Positions 10,801 through 21,800 of a DNA stretch of 64,000 nt are shown here, one piece after another. The stretch lies in contig OU612065.1 in the NCBI GenBank assembly GCA_914767715.1, forward strand, positions 27,838,001-27,902,000, written 5' to 3'. A program made the translations under genes and the position numbers. The stretch is from Membranipora membranacea. Taxonomy: Eukaryota > Bryozoa > Gymnolaemata > Cheilostomatida > Membraniporidae. Positions within the stretch are counted from its first letter, which is position 1; every line of letters begins with the position of its first letter. The notes below the pieces were generated by a model. The model ran no database searches and was not told the origin of the DNA. It saw only the letters and a list, made by a program, of their open reading frames with translations.

Positions 10801-11241
10801 ATTTGAAGGTTGTTACTGGGATGCTTAATGCTTAAAAGATTTTCTAGCTAGATATAATTACCAACACAAAGCTATATACATGTACTGATGGAAATTCTCC
10901 AAAAACAGCAATACTGTGTATTTTACATTTGATCTGATTCGTGAATTCATTTCAAAGATCTCAAGTGTTAGTCACCAAACAATGGCAATAATGCAACCAT
11001 TTATTTTTAAGTTGGACTCACTGAGCAAGATTACTCACCTTATTTGAAAAGGTGGATTGACGTGCCCAGGTTACTTAATGGCATCAAACTATGGATGTAT
11101 GCATGCTATATTATGTATTTTAAGGTGAGATCGTTATTCTTTGGGAAGAAGCCTGCAGTCAAACCTGCTCAGCAGATATCACACACCCAGAAATATTTAG
11201 ATGAAGTGTTAGCCGAGGACAGTGAGGAAGACTTAAACTAA
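1866..11241 (+). CDS. RAD9A: RAD9A-like cell-cycle checkpoint clamp subunit (nine exons, 5' end missing)
   Basis: RAD9 is a subunit of the nuclear 9-1-1 (RAD9-HUS1-RAD1) PCNA-like clamp that is loaded at DNA damage and activates ATR through TopBP1. Exons with GT-AG introns and consistent phase: 1866-1980, 2216-2315, 3168-3274, 4729-4838, 5061-5125, 5430-5732, 8057-8222, 9289-9405, 11125-11241 (TAA). Together they encode 399 residues. The first exon (SCLNIFRSLNNMDKLVDYC) aligns with human RAD9A from about residue 79, so about 78 residues lie upstream. Other family matches are FSIHCKHG, NFPSNLEELTF, ISISFCLKEMK, LHFDKPGR plus PMFVIMDD, and the tail RSLFFG...VLAEDSEEDLN. The last resembles the human C-terminal TopBP1-binding phosphosite region (VLAEDSEGEG). 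Exons six to eight encode a long Ser/Thr-rich and acidic linker, including DDDDDVDNLLRQID. Family identity is strong; the exon 7 and 8 boundaries rest on splice sites and phase alone. PPTC7 converges on it downstream. Confidence 0.9.
2877..2931. repeat. Perfect 24-bp stem hairpin with a 7-nt loop
   Basis: CTACTCCGGTCTAGC... at 2877-2900 is exactly complementary to 2908-2931, with loop ATATAAC at 2901-2907. Pairing continues outward imperfectly (AAAA on the left with TTTT on the right after one bulged base). It lies in the RAD9 intron 2316-3167. It could be a short inverted-repeat transposon remnant or a small-RNA-type hairpin; the sequence does not decide. Confidence 0.8.
3292..3805. mobile_element. 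Non-autonomous TIR element (AATACAATAGACAG family), intronic
   Basis: The left end AATACAATAGACAGTTTTCT (from 3292) is the inverse of the right end AGAAAACTGTCTATTGTATT (to 3805). The arms stay similar inward for over 100 bp, including CCAGTTTGGTACTTTTAACC opposite GGGTTAATAGTACCAAACTGG split across 3740-3770. There is no ORF of note. A second, one-armed copy lies at 35915-36258. It sits in a RAD9 intron just after the exon ending at 3274. Confidence 0.75.
4190..4379 (+). repeat. Dispersed repeat, left neighbour of the 4380-4690 element
   Basis: The stretch with ACATCTGATAAAAAATTA, CCACCTGGGAGCAGACAATT, TTCTTGGTCC, GCGTGACCAGTG and GACTCGGAATGCAGGCAAATG recurs in inverse orientation at 23400-23540, next to the second copy of the tRNA-like element. 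Part of it (GTTAGTTAATTCTTGATCC...GCGTGACCAGTG) recurs again at 23737-23800. The pair of units therefore moves, or was duplicated, together. Confidence 0.6.
4380..4690 (+). repeat. TIR-like element enclosing a tRNA-like sequence, copy 1
   Basis: The tRNA-like core at about 4484-4552 has an A-box region (AGCTCAGTGGTCAGAGCGTC) and a near-consensus B box (GGTTCGAATCCC) with a T-stem (AAGG/CCTT). On both sides are inverted GCCTTATAAGTGAGG-type sequences (CCTTATAGGTGAAGG near 4394, CTTATAAGTGAGGTATAACG near 4653-4672). The related copy at 23106-23399 is on the other strand and shows clearer inverted ends. It lies in a RAD9 intron. It is not a functional tRNA gene: the acceptor and anticodon stems do not pair convincingly. 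Confidence 0.6.
5202..5255. repeat. Short hairpin in a RAD9 intron
   Basis: CAGGGAGGATGGGA is followed after four bases by TCTCATCCTCCCTG, a 14-bp stem with one G-T pair. Flanking GTTGCCACC and GTTGCCAC are direct rather than inverted. It lies between the exons ending at 5125 and starting at 5430. No function is evident. Confidence 0.5.
6202..6503 (-). repeat. tRNA-like repeat with inverted ends, copy 3 (best preserved)
   Basis: On the minus strand the order is CACTATGTTCCCATGTTGCG, a leader of about 120 bp, GAATGGTTAGCGCTTGCACA (A-box region), GGGTTCGAGTACC (good B box, about 6308-6320), then the family tail and CACTGTGGTTCCATG inverted at the far end. Copies 1 and 2 (853-1109, 1478-1765) are more decayed. 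It is in the 2.3-kb RAD9 intron 5733-8056. Confidence 0.7.
6596..7102. mobile_element. Foldback element with arms of about 170 bp
   Basis: The left arm (AAGGACCACAGCAATAAATA, TCTGGCAGCTAGTTCTGCAG, then TGTCCTCCCTTCTCGTCTAA and TACCTC...GCGCCCTAGTGCTGTGCC to about 6765) is repeated inverted on the right (GGCACAGCACTAGGGCGCAT from about 6929 to GCTGTGGTCCTTCCG at about 7102). The central spacer is about 160 bp. Fragments of the same family occur at 24285-24516 and 37225-37260. There is no transposase. It lies in a RAD9 intron. Confidence 0.8.
7490..7580 (-). repeat. Possible decayed tRNA-like sequence
   Basis: On the minus strand, GGGGTTCGTATCCCGGATTAG contains a B-box-like core (GGTTCGTATCC). 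An A box is not clear. It could be the 3' half of a tRNA-derived repeat; this is a weak call. Confidence 0.3.
8238..9105. mobile_element. Inverted-repeat element with TTAA at both ends, intronic
   Basis: The left arm (about 8238-8455: TTAAATTGATGGTGCGCTTC, then TTTACCCACAG, TCAAATCAGGTGACATT, AAGGCTACTGCAAAGTATGA, GGATTTATCCC) is repeated inverted at about 8893-9105 (GGGATAAATCC ... TGTCACCTGATTTGAGCTG ... ATCACTTTAA). TTAA is present at both outer ends, which is the target used by piggyBac-type elements, but the terminal bases are not the usual CCC type. It fills most of the RAD9 intron 8223-9288 and carries a tRNA-like head at about 8645-8690. Confidence 0.65.
8642..8690 (+). repeat. Isolated tRNA-like A-box region
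   Basis: GGTGAGATGGCGCAATCGGTCAGCGCGCTTGC resembles the D-arm half of a tRNA (split here as GAGATGGCGCAATC and GGTCAGCGCGCTTGC). No B box follows within normal distance. It is probably a 5' fragment of a tRNA-derived SINE inside the inverted-repeat element 8238-9105. Confidence 0.4.
9570..9952 (+). repeat. Dispersed repeat R1, copy 1
   Basis: It starts TACACAGATGGATGGTG and ends GATGGTTCTAAGGTAGT. Internal landmarks are AGAATAGCTCAAGATTA, AAATAACGTTACGTTGT, TATATTTCAGGAAGTTATG and GAGTGAAAAACCATG. About 380 bp, with copies at 21590-21957 and, interrupted by LTR insertions, at 38113-40807. No clear terminal inverted repeats or tRNA boxes; class unknown. It lies in the last RAD9 intron. Confidence 0.75.
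10670..10815 (+). repeat. Diverged dispersed repeat shared with 31800-31945
   Basis: The stretch around GTGATTGGTCCATGAGTTTA, CAGCTGACCACTTGTAAA and TTTGAAGGTTGTTACTGG resembles 31845-31940 (TTAATTGGTCCACAAGTTC, AGCTGACCCTTGTAAAC, TTTGAAGGATGTTCCTGG). The second copy overlaps a possible hAT-like pseudogene, so this may be another remnant of the same element. Confidence 0.4.
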
Positions 11242-12068
11242 AACAGTTTGGTAACAGCTACATACACGTATAATATGCTTTATTTACAGTATAAAGAAAC
11301 TAGTGGTTCTTGTATGGGCATGGAACTCATTCGTGTTGAAGGCTATACAGCGTAATCATAAATTGAAAGCATCCCAAGCTCAGTTATTGTTGTGTTTTAT
11401 CAATTCCTTTAATTTTTCATTCAAATAAAACCTGCTGAACATTTATGTAATTATATAGTACATGAAAGCGTATGTATCAAAATATCAAAATCAAAGCAGA
11501 CACTGATATCTGACACTACAGAAGTATGACTGAAAATAACCACTGATATGTATTTAAATCAATAAAAATTCATTCATTCATAGCAATGAAAAAATTAATT
11601 TTTGACTAAAAGACGAAATTACTAAGTATTTGGAGCAATGACCGTATTTATAATGTTTAGGCACTTTACACAAATGTGGGTAAAACATATATTAGACATT
11701 CTGCATGCATTGTATGTTGGGCACAGGACCTATAATTGTTCATAGTGGCATCTTACAACAAAAATGTAGTAATTGGAATTATCCTTTTTTTTGCTGATGA
11801 AGAATCAAACACTGAATTTTGGAAATTATTGAATGATCTATGATCAAGGTTGATTTGTAGTGTTCCCTAGCCTGGGGGCCTTGTCTGTATTCCGAGTTGG
11901 ATATTGATTCTGTAATGTTATCTACACATTTACCAGTATTGTGCATCTCCGAATGGACTCATGTGCTTGTGTTGTGGCTTTGTTTTGATTGGCTGATCAG
12001 TTTTGGTTTGTTGTGTGTGTGAGTTCCTCATAGACAAAATACATGTAGTTCCTATTCATGTCAGGTTT
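11242..12068. other. RAD9 3' UTR and intergenic sequence
   Basis: AT-rich sequence after the RAD9 stop, with two AATAAA signals. Nothing else recognisable before the inverted-repeat element at 12069. Confidence 0.4.
11424..11429 (+). promoter_or_regulatory. Candidate RAD9 polyadenylation signal
   Basis: AATAAA occurs 183 bases after the RAD9 stop codon. A second AATAAA is at 11561-11566. The sequence alone does not say which is used. Confidence 0.45.
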
Positions 12069-12478
12069 TAACCATAGAGTTGTGGCTACACACGCCGTAT
12101 ATTCCACAGGATTGGGGCATCTTTAGCTCTGCCAGATGCATAGGATAGCTAGGTTAGCTCTGCCAGATGCCTCAGATGGGCTAACCAACTTGTTGGTTCT
12201 ATCCGTAGCCGTAGCTGCAGTACGGCCAGCTATTCCTTTGTTATTTGTGAAAGAGGCGGGGGGGGGGGGGGGGCTTAATTAAATTACTAAATAGTGATTG
12301 GTTTAATTCATTCACGGTGAACGATAGGAAGGCAAGCAGACCCAAATTGTATTGTAATTGAAAGGAATAGGCCTAGCTATTAATAGGCGTGTGTAGCACC
12401 TTGCCCAATCCGTAGCCTTACTAAAAGTTTCCCAATCCTATGGATAGTACGGCGTGTGTAGCCAGCGATTTATGGTTT
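12069..12478. mobile_element. Inverted-repeat element (GGCTACACACGCCGTA family)
   Basis: The left end AACCATAGAGTTG, then GGCTACACACGCCGTAT and CCACAGGATTGGG, is mirrored on the right by CCCAATCCTATGG, TACGGCGTGTGTAGCC and CGATTTATGGTT. Spacing is about 410 bp. There is an imperfect internal repeat GGTTAGCTCTGCCAGATGC near 12125-12175 and a run of 16 G at about 12258-12273. No ORF; a MITE-like element between RAD9 and PPTC7. Confidence 0.7.
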
Positions 12479-15400
12479 TAACAGCCAATCTTTCAACAAC
12501 CAATCAAATTCAAAACAAACAGCCAGTGGCATAGCCAGACAGGAACAAAAACACTGCATATATCACGCTCATATAATATTTGTGGTCATCTAGCAGTACA
12601 TTAACTATACCAACTATACCAACATCACAGTGAAATATTCAGATACCTCCTGAGTATACTGGCAAGGCTGTCAGTACAGAAAATAGGAAATCCAGTAATG
12701 CTACGATTTAGGCTCCGCAGATGGCAGATAGTACAGTACAATTAGATGTTCAATCAAATGTACTGACTAACCTCCATGGTATATAGGCCCTATATAGCAA
12801 TCACCAGAATAAACTGCAAGCAGCGTAACACTGAAGATATCCATCAAGTAAGTAACAATAACAACAGATTATGTTTATCCAATGCCAGAAGTCACAACCG
12901 AAAGATGACCATTCCAACAAACAGCAAAAATAAGATGCCAGCTAGAAATAGAAGAGTGAAATTCTAGACTGAGTAACGTATAGCGATAATCAACGACAGA
13001 CCAGATTACTATAGCATAACCACGATGTTGACATTAATTTAGTTATGTGGAAATGCCGTCAGTAAATGCTCAATATTTTTAGAACAAGCCAGGGTCGTTT
13101 ATTTTAAACTTCCTAATCAGAACCCAATATTTTTAAAGACCGCTACACCTATAAAAGGGGGGAGGCAAGGTCAAATGTTCAGTAGAGTAGCAAAATTATT
13201 AAAAGTATCATTTTTCTATATGAAAAAAAGCCTAAGTAGTAGAGGCGACAACTGGTGCTATCAAAGAACCCAGGTTCAAGCCAAACTCTAATAAATTAAC
13301 AGTTATAAATTGTTATTAACTTCTTTGTGACTTAACAGTGTGCTGCGCTGCTCAAGCGTTAGGTCTCTTTTTTTTTAGAGTTGATAATCTACTGGAGTAA
13401 TTGTGAATAATTGTTAATTTAACAACAATACCATACAAAATTCAGAGTTGGTAAATTAATCATTATATTGATTACTGACTCGCAAGAAAGAAGAAACTGT
13501 ACTAATACCAAAATCCGATCAAAATTCAGAGAGCTGCCAGTCAAATTTGTTGTCAACATGATGAACAGCGGGAGAATACTCTAGATTTTGATCGAAGCGA
13601 TTATTGATTATGGCTTTACATCTTGAGCTATTTGGATTTTTTGTGGCTGAACTAACTTTATTTGGTCCAGAACGTGCACTCCTCTCACTCCAAAAAAAAC
13701 TGAAAATAGGTTAAACAGCATGTTATACACACCTGCTTCCATTAAACTAGAGAGTATTTACGAGGTTTTGATCGTGGCATTTGATGATAAATTCAATATA
13801 GTAGAGAAGTTATGAGCATAAACATTTCTCTCTCAATACTCAACAATCAACCTTAATAGGTGATCCATTGTTGTACACAATATGCTTTGCATGTAAAACA
13901 GCATAGATTTTCATCAGGCTTTTGCATAATGTAATTTACTGCATAATTTTGTTCATTGCTGCCTATATGTTTTCAATGTATTTCAGTTAATGTACAATTA
14001 ATCAAGTTAGAAACATGTGGTTTAAAAAAAATTACGATATGAAACTAATAGCGAAGTGTTAATGAAGGAATTGCTGAGATGGGACAAGTAGTTCCTGAGA
14101 AACTGAAAAGGAGATATATCACGTCAAGTCTATGGAGTTTGCAGATTATCCTGTGTTCAGAGTAGTTGTCGTGTCTTTGATAAACTCTTATCTGGGAAAC
14201 AATTAGTTCAACATTCAATAAAAACTTTAGTATAACTGCAATTCTGAGTGTCCAGAAACTGATCCCTACTACATACAGGTTAAATTGGGTTGGAGTCTTT
14301 TCAAAAGACTCTTTTGTGGAGTTAACATTATGCTAAGAGGCCTGTGATTCTGATAAACAGCTTTGATAACCTGATAAACGCACTATACAGAGATCAAACA
14401 TATACTCAGAATATACACAGACTTGGAGTGAGATATCAAACACTTAAGATCACAAATAATAAAAGGTGTGATCGTTGAAGGCAGCAAAAGTATATATATA
14501 TTTAGCTAGAGTCAATCTTGACTTTGTGGTGCAAGAGTATAGTCTCAAACTCATCTAGAGTTTTCTGTTAGAACAAGGCAGGCAGCTGGCAGGAACCTTT
14601 CTTTAAACGGCTTAGAGACATATTCTCCTGAGTCCAAGAACGGTCAGACGCAACCACAACCCTAGTAAGTTTGCCTTGTGTGGTTGTGGAGACCAGTTGT
14701 TCGTCACTAGAAATTATAGTTTAAATACACTATAAGTGTAATGCCCCACCCTAGCAGGCAAAACATAAATGCGCAGGGGTAGATAACCAACAGAAGACCG
14801 TTAGGAAACTCCGCGCCCTGTTTTGATCTTATACAATGTATCATGACATCATAGACCATAATACAACATACAATTTACACACCGATAACTAGTGAGGGTG
14901 AACATTGATATGTTATTTTTATGACATAGTCTGCTCAACAGAACCTTGGTGCTCTTTATTCAATGCATACAATTAATCAACTGACAAGATTGCTTCTGGA
15001 TTACCATTATTTCATGGTTATGCAATAATCTCTTGTAGAGATTAACCAAAGAGTTCCCAATAATGCAACCACAACAATAGGCAAGCGCCACTTAATGAAC
15101 ACAAGTTATTGCAAATGTGAATTTCTTTTAAAATTCAAGCCGCATAAGACAACAAGATCCTATAAGGAACCGGAAGCCCCTAGAGCTAGGGGATATTGTG
15201 CCTCTCATTACCTCACACCTGATTTTATTGAGGGCTTCCGTAGTCCAGGTGGATTTACCACCCTTTTAAAGCAAACTTCAACAAAAACAATAGAAAATGC
15301 ATCATTATCCAGAAACTCAAATCGTCATTTATTTGTCTTCTACGCATGTTTAAAATATCAAAACTGAAAAGATGTCGAAACCAGAAAATATCAAAAGCCT

Positions 15401-16910
15401 TAACATCCAAAGTTTAAACGCTCTCGGAAACTAATTTTACCAAGGTAAAAGTCCTCGAAAAACCTGAGTGAAAAGCTGGTCAACAGATTATGACAACAAC
15501 AGAATTAATTTTCAGAATCATTACTGTCCCTTTATATAGGGTAAAAACCTTACAACTGACATGAAATTTCATTGACCCATTCAAGCTTGTCAAGCTGTTT
15601 TAAAAACAAGTTCTTATAGTAATTATTAAAACACAACAAACTTTCCCCGGAACCAAATATATGTTTAATCCTGCAATTAGACACAGCCGTATTTCTTTGA
15701 TCAGATGTAATTAGGGTTTGGGATCACATAAAATACTTTTAGATTCTTTCCAACTGTAATTTGGGTACGCCATTACCATAATTACCTATGTTCTAAGCCC
15801 AAAAAGATGGGATCAATAACATAAATGATAGTGACTGAGTACAAACTCACTCTGTTAAGAATCCAGAAGTTGAGATGTTAAACATATCACATTATTAGTA
15901 CTGGACTTGACCAGTGAAATAATCACCTGTTTAATTTCAAATTGTCCTATCTCGTTTTCAATGTTCAAGGGAAAGGCGACTCCAAATTGATAATACACCC
16001 TCCCTGAATACCCCGATGAGTTATTATTGAGAAATAGCTGAGTGCAAACCATTATTAGAACCAAATTTAGAACCCTTATTTGAACAAAATTTACGTAGAA
16101 CGATTTCATAACCAACCTATAAAAGAGTTCACGTAACCGTTTAGTTCCTCACAAGGCTCTCAATGCTTGGTCTGAGCAGGTCTGAAGCCCAGACTATGTG
16201 TTCCCTAGTCGGATGAGTATTTTCTAGCAGTGCACTCAACATAAAAACGGTTTCACATAAAAAAGGCCCTCAATGTCAATTAGATTTCCATTCAAATTCG
16301 TTGCATCCTGTTTGTGATGTGAAAACAAAAGGAAAAATTTAAAGTGATCAAAGGTTTCAGGACCCCTTTGCTTCTGCCGCGGGAGAATGGACAGCCATTG
16401 CATGAAAAACACATTTTACTAATGAAATCCATATATCCAATTGGATAGGTATTTGAACGTCTTTTTTTGTCGCAAAATGCAGAGGAAATGCATACTGACT
16501 CTCGTGATCTGACTGGGCATGTAGATCACTGATAAACTAGGCTATAGTTACCACAAAGTAGATGTCGTAAGGCTAAGTATAAATCATGCGTGACTTTAAA
16601 TTGCGCATGTGCAAGAACAATGAGTTTAGTCTAGGTTCTGAGAGAAAATTTGGTCAGGGAGAATGGGATAGCCCCTGCATGAACTGCCAATCAAAATCAG
16701 CTAATAGTGACAAGAGAGAATAACTATCAATATCAATTCCGCACGCATTGAAGAGCATACCACCAGAGCAGGTAGCCAATCAGATGGCTTCGGAATTCCG
16801 AGACTCAATTTTGCAGAGATCAGCTCATGCCCAGAGCTGAGCATGCGCAGAATGGAGGAAATGTTTAGTTAGGAATAAGAGCAGTGTTATAAATAAGCAG
16901 TTTTGACGTA

Positions 16911-16972
16911 GTGCATAACACATAGTTTAGCCAGCAGCCACCACTGTGGGGCGTATAACCTTGTGTTATGCA
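16911..16972. repeat. Small inverted repeat
   Basis: GTGCATAACACA at the left is the inverse of TGTGTTATGCAC at the right, with an interior of about 38 bases (including CCAGCAGCCACCACTGTGG). Probably a remnant of a small inverted-repeat element. Confidence 0.5.
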
Positions 16973-18271
16973 CGGTGATTAAATCTCACACTTAAAGTGA
17001 AAGACAACCACAAAAGTTATATTTTGATATTTGATGCGTAATGATATACTCCTTCTAAATTAGGATGTTATAAATAAATATTAAATTTGAAAATTTTAAT
17101 TATCTCAATTACTAACTCTCTTCCACCATTTTGTTTCAGTAACACCAATACCCGTACTCTCCAAACGAATATATTATTGGAAAAAAGTGATGTAGAAAGT
17201 AATTTTTTTCTAGAATCGAAGCAGTTATCTTTTGTTGTGTCAATCTAAATATATAAACATTCATCTCAGTTACAAAATCATCTACAAAAACAAAAGTATT
17301 GCTTTCAATAACACAATTAATCGTTTTCGTGGAGATTATAATAGCTTCTCAACTTAATTCAGTTTCTGCAGCCATTGGGTGGAGGGGCTACTGACTGCCC
17401 TGTGGTGCAGATCCAAAGCTTATACCTAGGATTTCTATTGTTGAGTATGTTGTCTACTGGTGAAAGTTAATTGCATCTTGATACGTATTTAGTGGTGCCA
17501 GTGTTGTCTTCTACTTTAAGTGCTATGGGTCTTTGAGATCTGAACCCAGGTTGATTTTAGCCACCTCAGCCAACCCCTTCTCAGAGAAAAAACACACTAA
17601 AAGACAAACAGGTTAAGGAAGTAAGAGGTTACTTTGGTTATTGCTCATGCTCAAGACTGAACATTTTTCTGACTTAAAACATGGCATTTTCCGTCCTTTC
17701 AAGCTGTTTCTTTTGTCTTGACACAATACAAGCATGATATACAACCTATGCAATGATCTGTTACGGAAGTGGCTTTTCCAATTTGAAACTTATGTTTACC
17801 TTTAAAGAAAATCCTTACTGCAGGTAATCGTAATTTTGAGAGTACAGTTGCTGTCATTTCTTTCAATGTATGCTACATTTATATAGGCCAAAAAGCGTGA
17901 TTAACTATGAGTGGATGATTCCATACTGAAAGGGGACAGTATAATGGTCTTAGTACCAACACATCATCAGTGGGTGCAATATTAGCTGTAACTCCCTCAA
18001 CATGGACAATGTTTATAAATATATTTAGCTAAATCTAGGATTATATGTCAGTCTAAGCATGTTGCTGCTTCTTCGCTGTAACTTAGGTGGATTTGCGATC
18101 CTGACATGGCTATCAATGGTACGTTACATAAGCATCCTCATTATTTGTCATGTGCGTGACAAACACTGATCATGTAATATACCCCCCCCCCTCCGGTCAT
18201 ACCAGTCACATACTATCAATTTATACTATGATCAGTAGAGCAAGAATTAATTTTTAGCCCATGTTTCTGCT

Positions 18272-18316
18272 AAGGAGATGTTGTGTGACTAAGGAGATGT
18301 TGTGTGACTACCTCAG
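18272..18316. repeat. Two-copy direct tandem repeat of 21 bp
   Basis: CTAAGGAGATGTTGTGTGA occurs twice in immediate succession. A simple local duplication with no evident function. Confidence 0.7.
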
Positions 18317-18820
18317 GTACAAATGTATAGTTAGGGCTAAAACACATAAAATGTTTGCTTAGATTTAATCTATTACAATTGTAGATTCACATGCTCAAAA
18401 AAGTGTATTAATATCTATGTCAGTGTGCATCGCAAAGTAAAAGGTACAATGTTATTGTGATACGAACATTAGTTGGGAGATTCAATCTACTGCAGCGTAT
18501 CATATCCGTCCAATAAAATAACCCATCAACACCCTATCAGCAATCTCTCTGAGGTCACTAGAAGGTGGAATTTATCACACTAAAACAAAAAGGAAAGTTG
18601 CTGCTTGAGAATATCAAATACTGGTTCAAATAATTCTTTGAGCAACAGAAGTAGCAACAATATCATTGTCATTTCTTTGATCATGACTCCATATTTGTGC
18701 ATCGACCAGGCTCTGATCACTGATGAGGATAAAGCTGTTTTGGGCTACAGGAGGTGATGTCGACATCTATGACACAAAAGAAGCTGCCTTTCAGCAAGGA
18801 GACAATCTAAGTAAACACCG

Positions 18821-21800
18821 TCATGACAAGGTAAACTCTCCAAGCTCGCCGATGTTTACTGTTGCGATCAATACTGTTATATCATCTGGCTTACCACCTA
18901 CAAATATAGTAGAAATGAATCAGTCAGGACTACCTGGTCTTTCAATAACCTTTATTGACAGGCTGTTACCCAGGAGTTAGAGACTCCTTGCTGTTACTTA
19001 GCCTGGGATCGAGGCCTTACATTGAGGGCCTTGTCTGTTTAATCAGAATATTTCACTGTGACCTTTATAGTTGCTTGCATGGTGTTATCTTCTCTATGTT
19101 CCAGCTGTATAGAGTATACCTGGTACGCGTGTAGAGAACGTCGTACAATCTAAACAAGCCCCTTAGGTTATCAAAGTATACAGCAAGGCCTACCGAGTTT
19201 GGCCTGAATATTATAATGCTGCCGGCTAGTTACTGTACTTTATGACTTGATGGGTGTTTTCAAGGGTCGCTGTCATTACGCTTGACCGATAAAATACTTT
19301 TGAAATCGTGGAAAATATCATGAGAAATTACCCGAGGATTGGAGGTTTTTTAGTTTTTTGATGCCAGGAGGCGCAATTTAATATAATTTGGAAGAAAAGG
19401 TGTCGTGGAATTCGAATCTTCAATGGTATTATTTATTAGATATTTTAAATGAAATTTAGAATTTAATGGTGGCAGCATTTTCAAGGTTGAGGGCAGGTCA
19501 AGACAAATTGTTTTATTTATGTAATCTTACAACAAGTCTGTGCAACCAAATTTTGTTTGAGTATACAAAAAGGACTGGCATGATATGCCTACATATGAAA
19601 CCACCTAATTACTTTGAGGCTGCTATTTTGTATTGCATCTTATTCTCCATTTATTCTTTTCTATCATGTGTGCGATTCAAGCTTTAGAATCCTAATATTG
19701 AGGAAGTTATGGCCTCTCAAACATTTAATGTGCCTGCAGTCAATCGGCATTAAGAATCATACATCCCTACTAATACATGAATATCACCAAACAGCTCATA
19801 CCAACTCTACCATTTCCCAAAAAAGCCTGGTAATGACATACATAATAGAATTATAGGCATTCGTACAGAGAGGGCAACTCCCAATATGTTTGATACCAAT
19901 GTTGTTTATTAGTCATAGGGTCCTCCCACAGTGATTAAGCCATGTTTTCTGCATGTGGTTCGCATCACATTGGAGCCTCATTCATTAAACCAGTGTGACC
20001 TAAATAAGCCAATAACCAATGCATAAAAGATGATTTTTCGTCTGGTGCGCAATGCCACAGGATCCAGAAATTGCCCCTCATGGGTGCTTCAGAGATGTCT
20101 TGTGTTCATTATGCAGTTAAAAGTCCGATGTGAACCATAGTATCTGCACCACATTGTCCTAAAAAATCCTCCTCAAAAACGATCATTCTGCTATTTATCG
20201 AAATAGCACAGCGCCATGACATGACGTCATGCTGAAACCAATATTTTCAGAATCAGTGCTCGATTAGCTTTCCAACGAAATATAAAATGTCAAAACCGGA
20301 CAACGTTGGTATCATAACCTTAACGTACTGCAAAATTCAGACATAAAGAGGCTAATAACTTTGTCAAAATGAGTCACATACCTTTGATATGGTAACCATT
20401 GTGTGCTGCAGCTACACAAAATGGTGACATGTACTCAGGATCGTTGGACAGCTTTTGAGCTTCATGCGCTATCTTGTTTGCTGCCGATTGTATGGTTTCA
20501 CGTTGCCGATGCTGTGATAAAAGATGATGAGTTTCTGTACATAAAATATACATAAATCCATGCACAGATGTTGACTCTAGTCGGAGAAAAGGGAATCTTA
20601 ACAGGTCGTTTGGAAACGTTTTCGAAACGGAAGGGTGATAAGCTATCTTGTAACAAGCATGTACTCTCTTTAGTCATTCAGTGTAGACAGAGAACTTTTC
20701 TAATGAAAAACCTTAAAATTTTGGGTTAGATCATTACAGTGAGGAAACTTTTCATTGGAACAACATATGGACCATACTGAGTTGTGCTGTCTGGTATTCT
20801 TTTTGAAGTAAACACAGCTCTGATAGACTTGAGAAAGTTCAAAGGGCAGCATTGAAAGCTATCACACCTGATTATGACAGCCAATGTATGTATGTATACT
20901 CAGAATAAATATAAAGATAAAGTCACCTTCCTGTCTTACACTCATTTCAAACAAACGGACAACTCACACCCACCTTTTAGTAAATCAAATTTCAATACCA
21001 ATACCTGAACATCCTCTCAAACAAAGCGCATTGCTGCCCAATAAAGCACTGACCACAAATCTTATCGTGTTAATGAATTGACTCTGTAAGTAGTCAGACA
21101 GAGTGGGAGGCTTCAAAACTGTCTACCGTAGGGCATAAGCCCAGTCTGATGGTGATGACTATCAGCGCTAAAGTGGACTGATGACATCAGCTTGCCAAAC
21201 TGGGATGAAATTCACACATTCTCCCAGTTAAATGCACAGAACAATGAATGATAGGTTTTTATCCCAAGGCATTCTTGCCACAACCCGTTGTAAACATAGT
21301 AAATCATACAGCTAGGGCAAGCCAAAGAATTTGGAGGGCTGCTTGTGCATCTCACCTTAACTATTCGAAGATGCCGAAGTATCATAGAATCAGTCATATT
21401 ATCAAATAAACCATCTGTAGCCACTAGTATGATGTCACCTTCTAACACATCTATAGACTCTCTTACTGCCTCACTCGGACTATGCATTACAAATAAAACA
21501 GGTAATATATAATATCATATAACAACAACCATTGTTCCAGTATAAGATATCATGAATCTAAATCTCTCAAGCAACCCAACAGGTCTTCCTACACAGATGG
21601 ATGGTGTACATGGAAATCCATGAAGTTTGTAGAATAGCTCAAGATTAATTTCCTAAGCTATCTTTATCGCTACCATGAAAGCTATTATCGCAACATCCAA
21701 TACTTTCATCAGACTGAAATAACGTTACGTTGTGACAAGTCATGTGACCTGCAGAACAAGCAAATTAACAAAATCGAGAGGAGCTTTATTTATCTGGCTA

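Larger units (their letters stand above)
12479..18820. other. Intergenic region between RAD9 and PPTC7 3' ends
   Basis: No exon or RNA gene is supported on either strand. Minor features: a possible B box (CCAGGTTCAAGCC) at about 13270, a 12-bp-arm hairpin at 16911-16972 (GTGCATAACACA and TGTGTTATGCAC), a C-rich run near 18182, and a 21-bp tandem duplication (AAGGAGATGTTGTGTGACT) at about 18275-18315. Short open frames here lack splice context and recognisable protein similarity. Confidence 0.45.

Noticed and set aside
15095-15367. 90-codon plus-strand open frame between the two genes
   Set aside because: No known motif and no convincing splice sites or neighbours; kept as noncoding.
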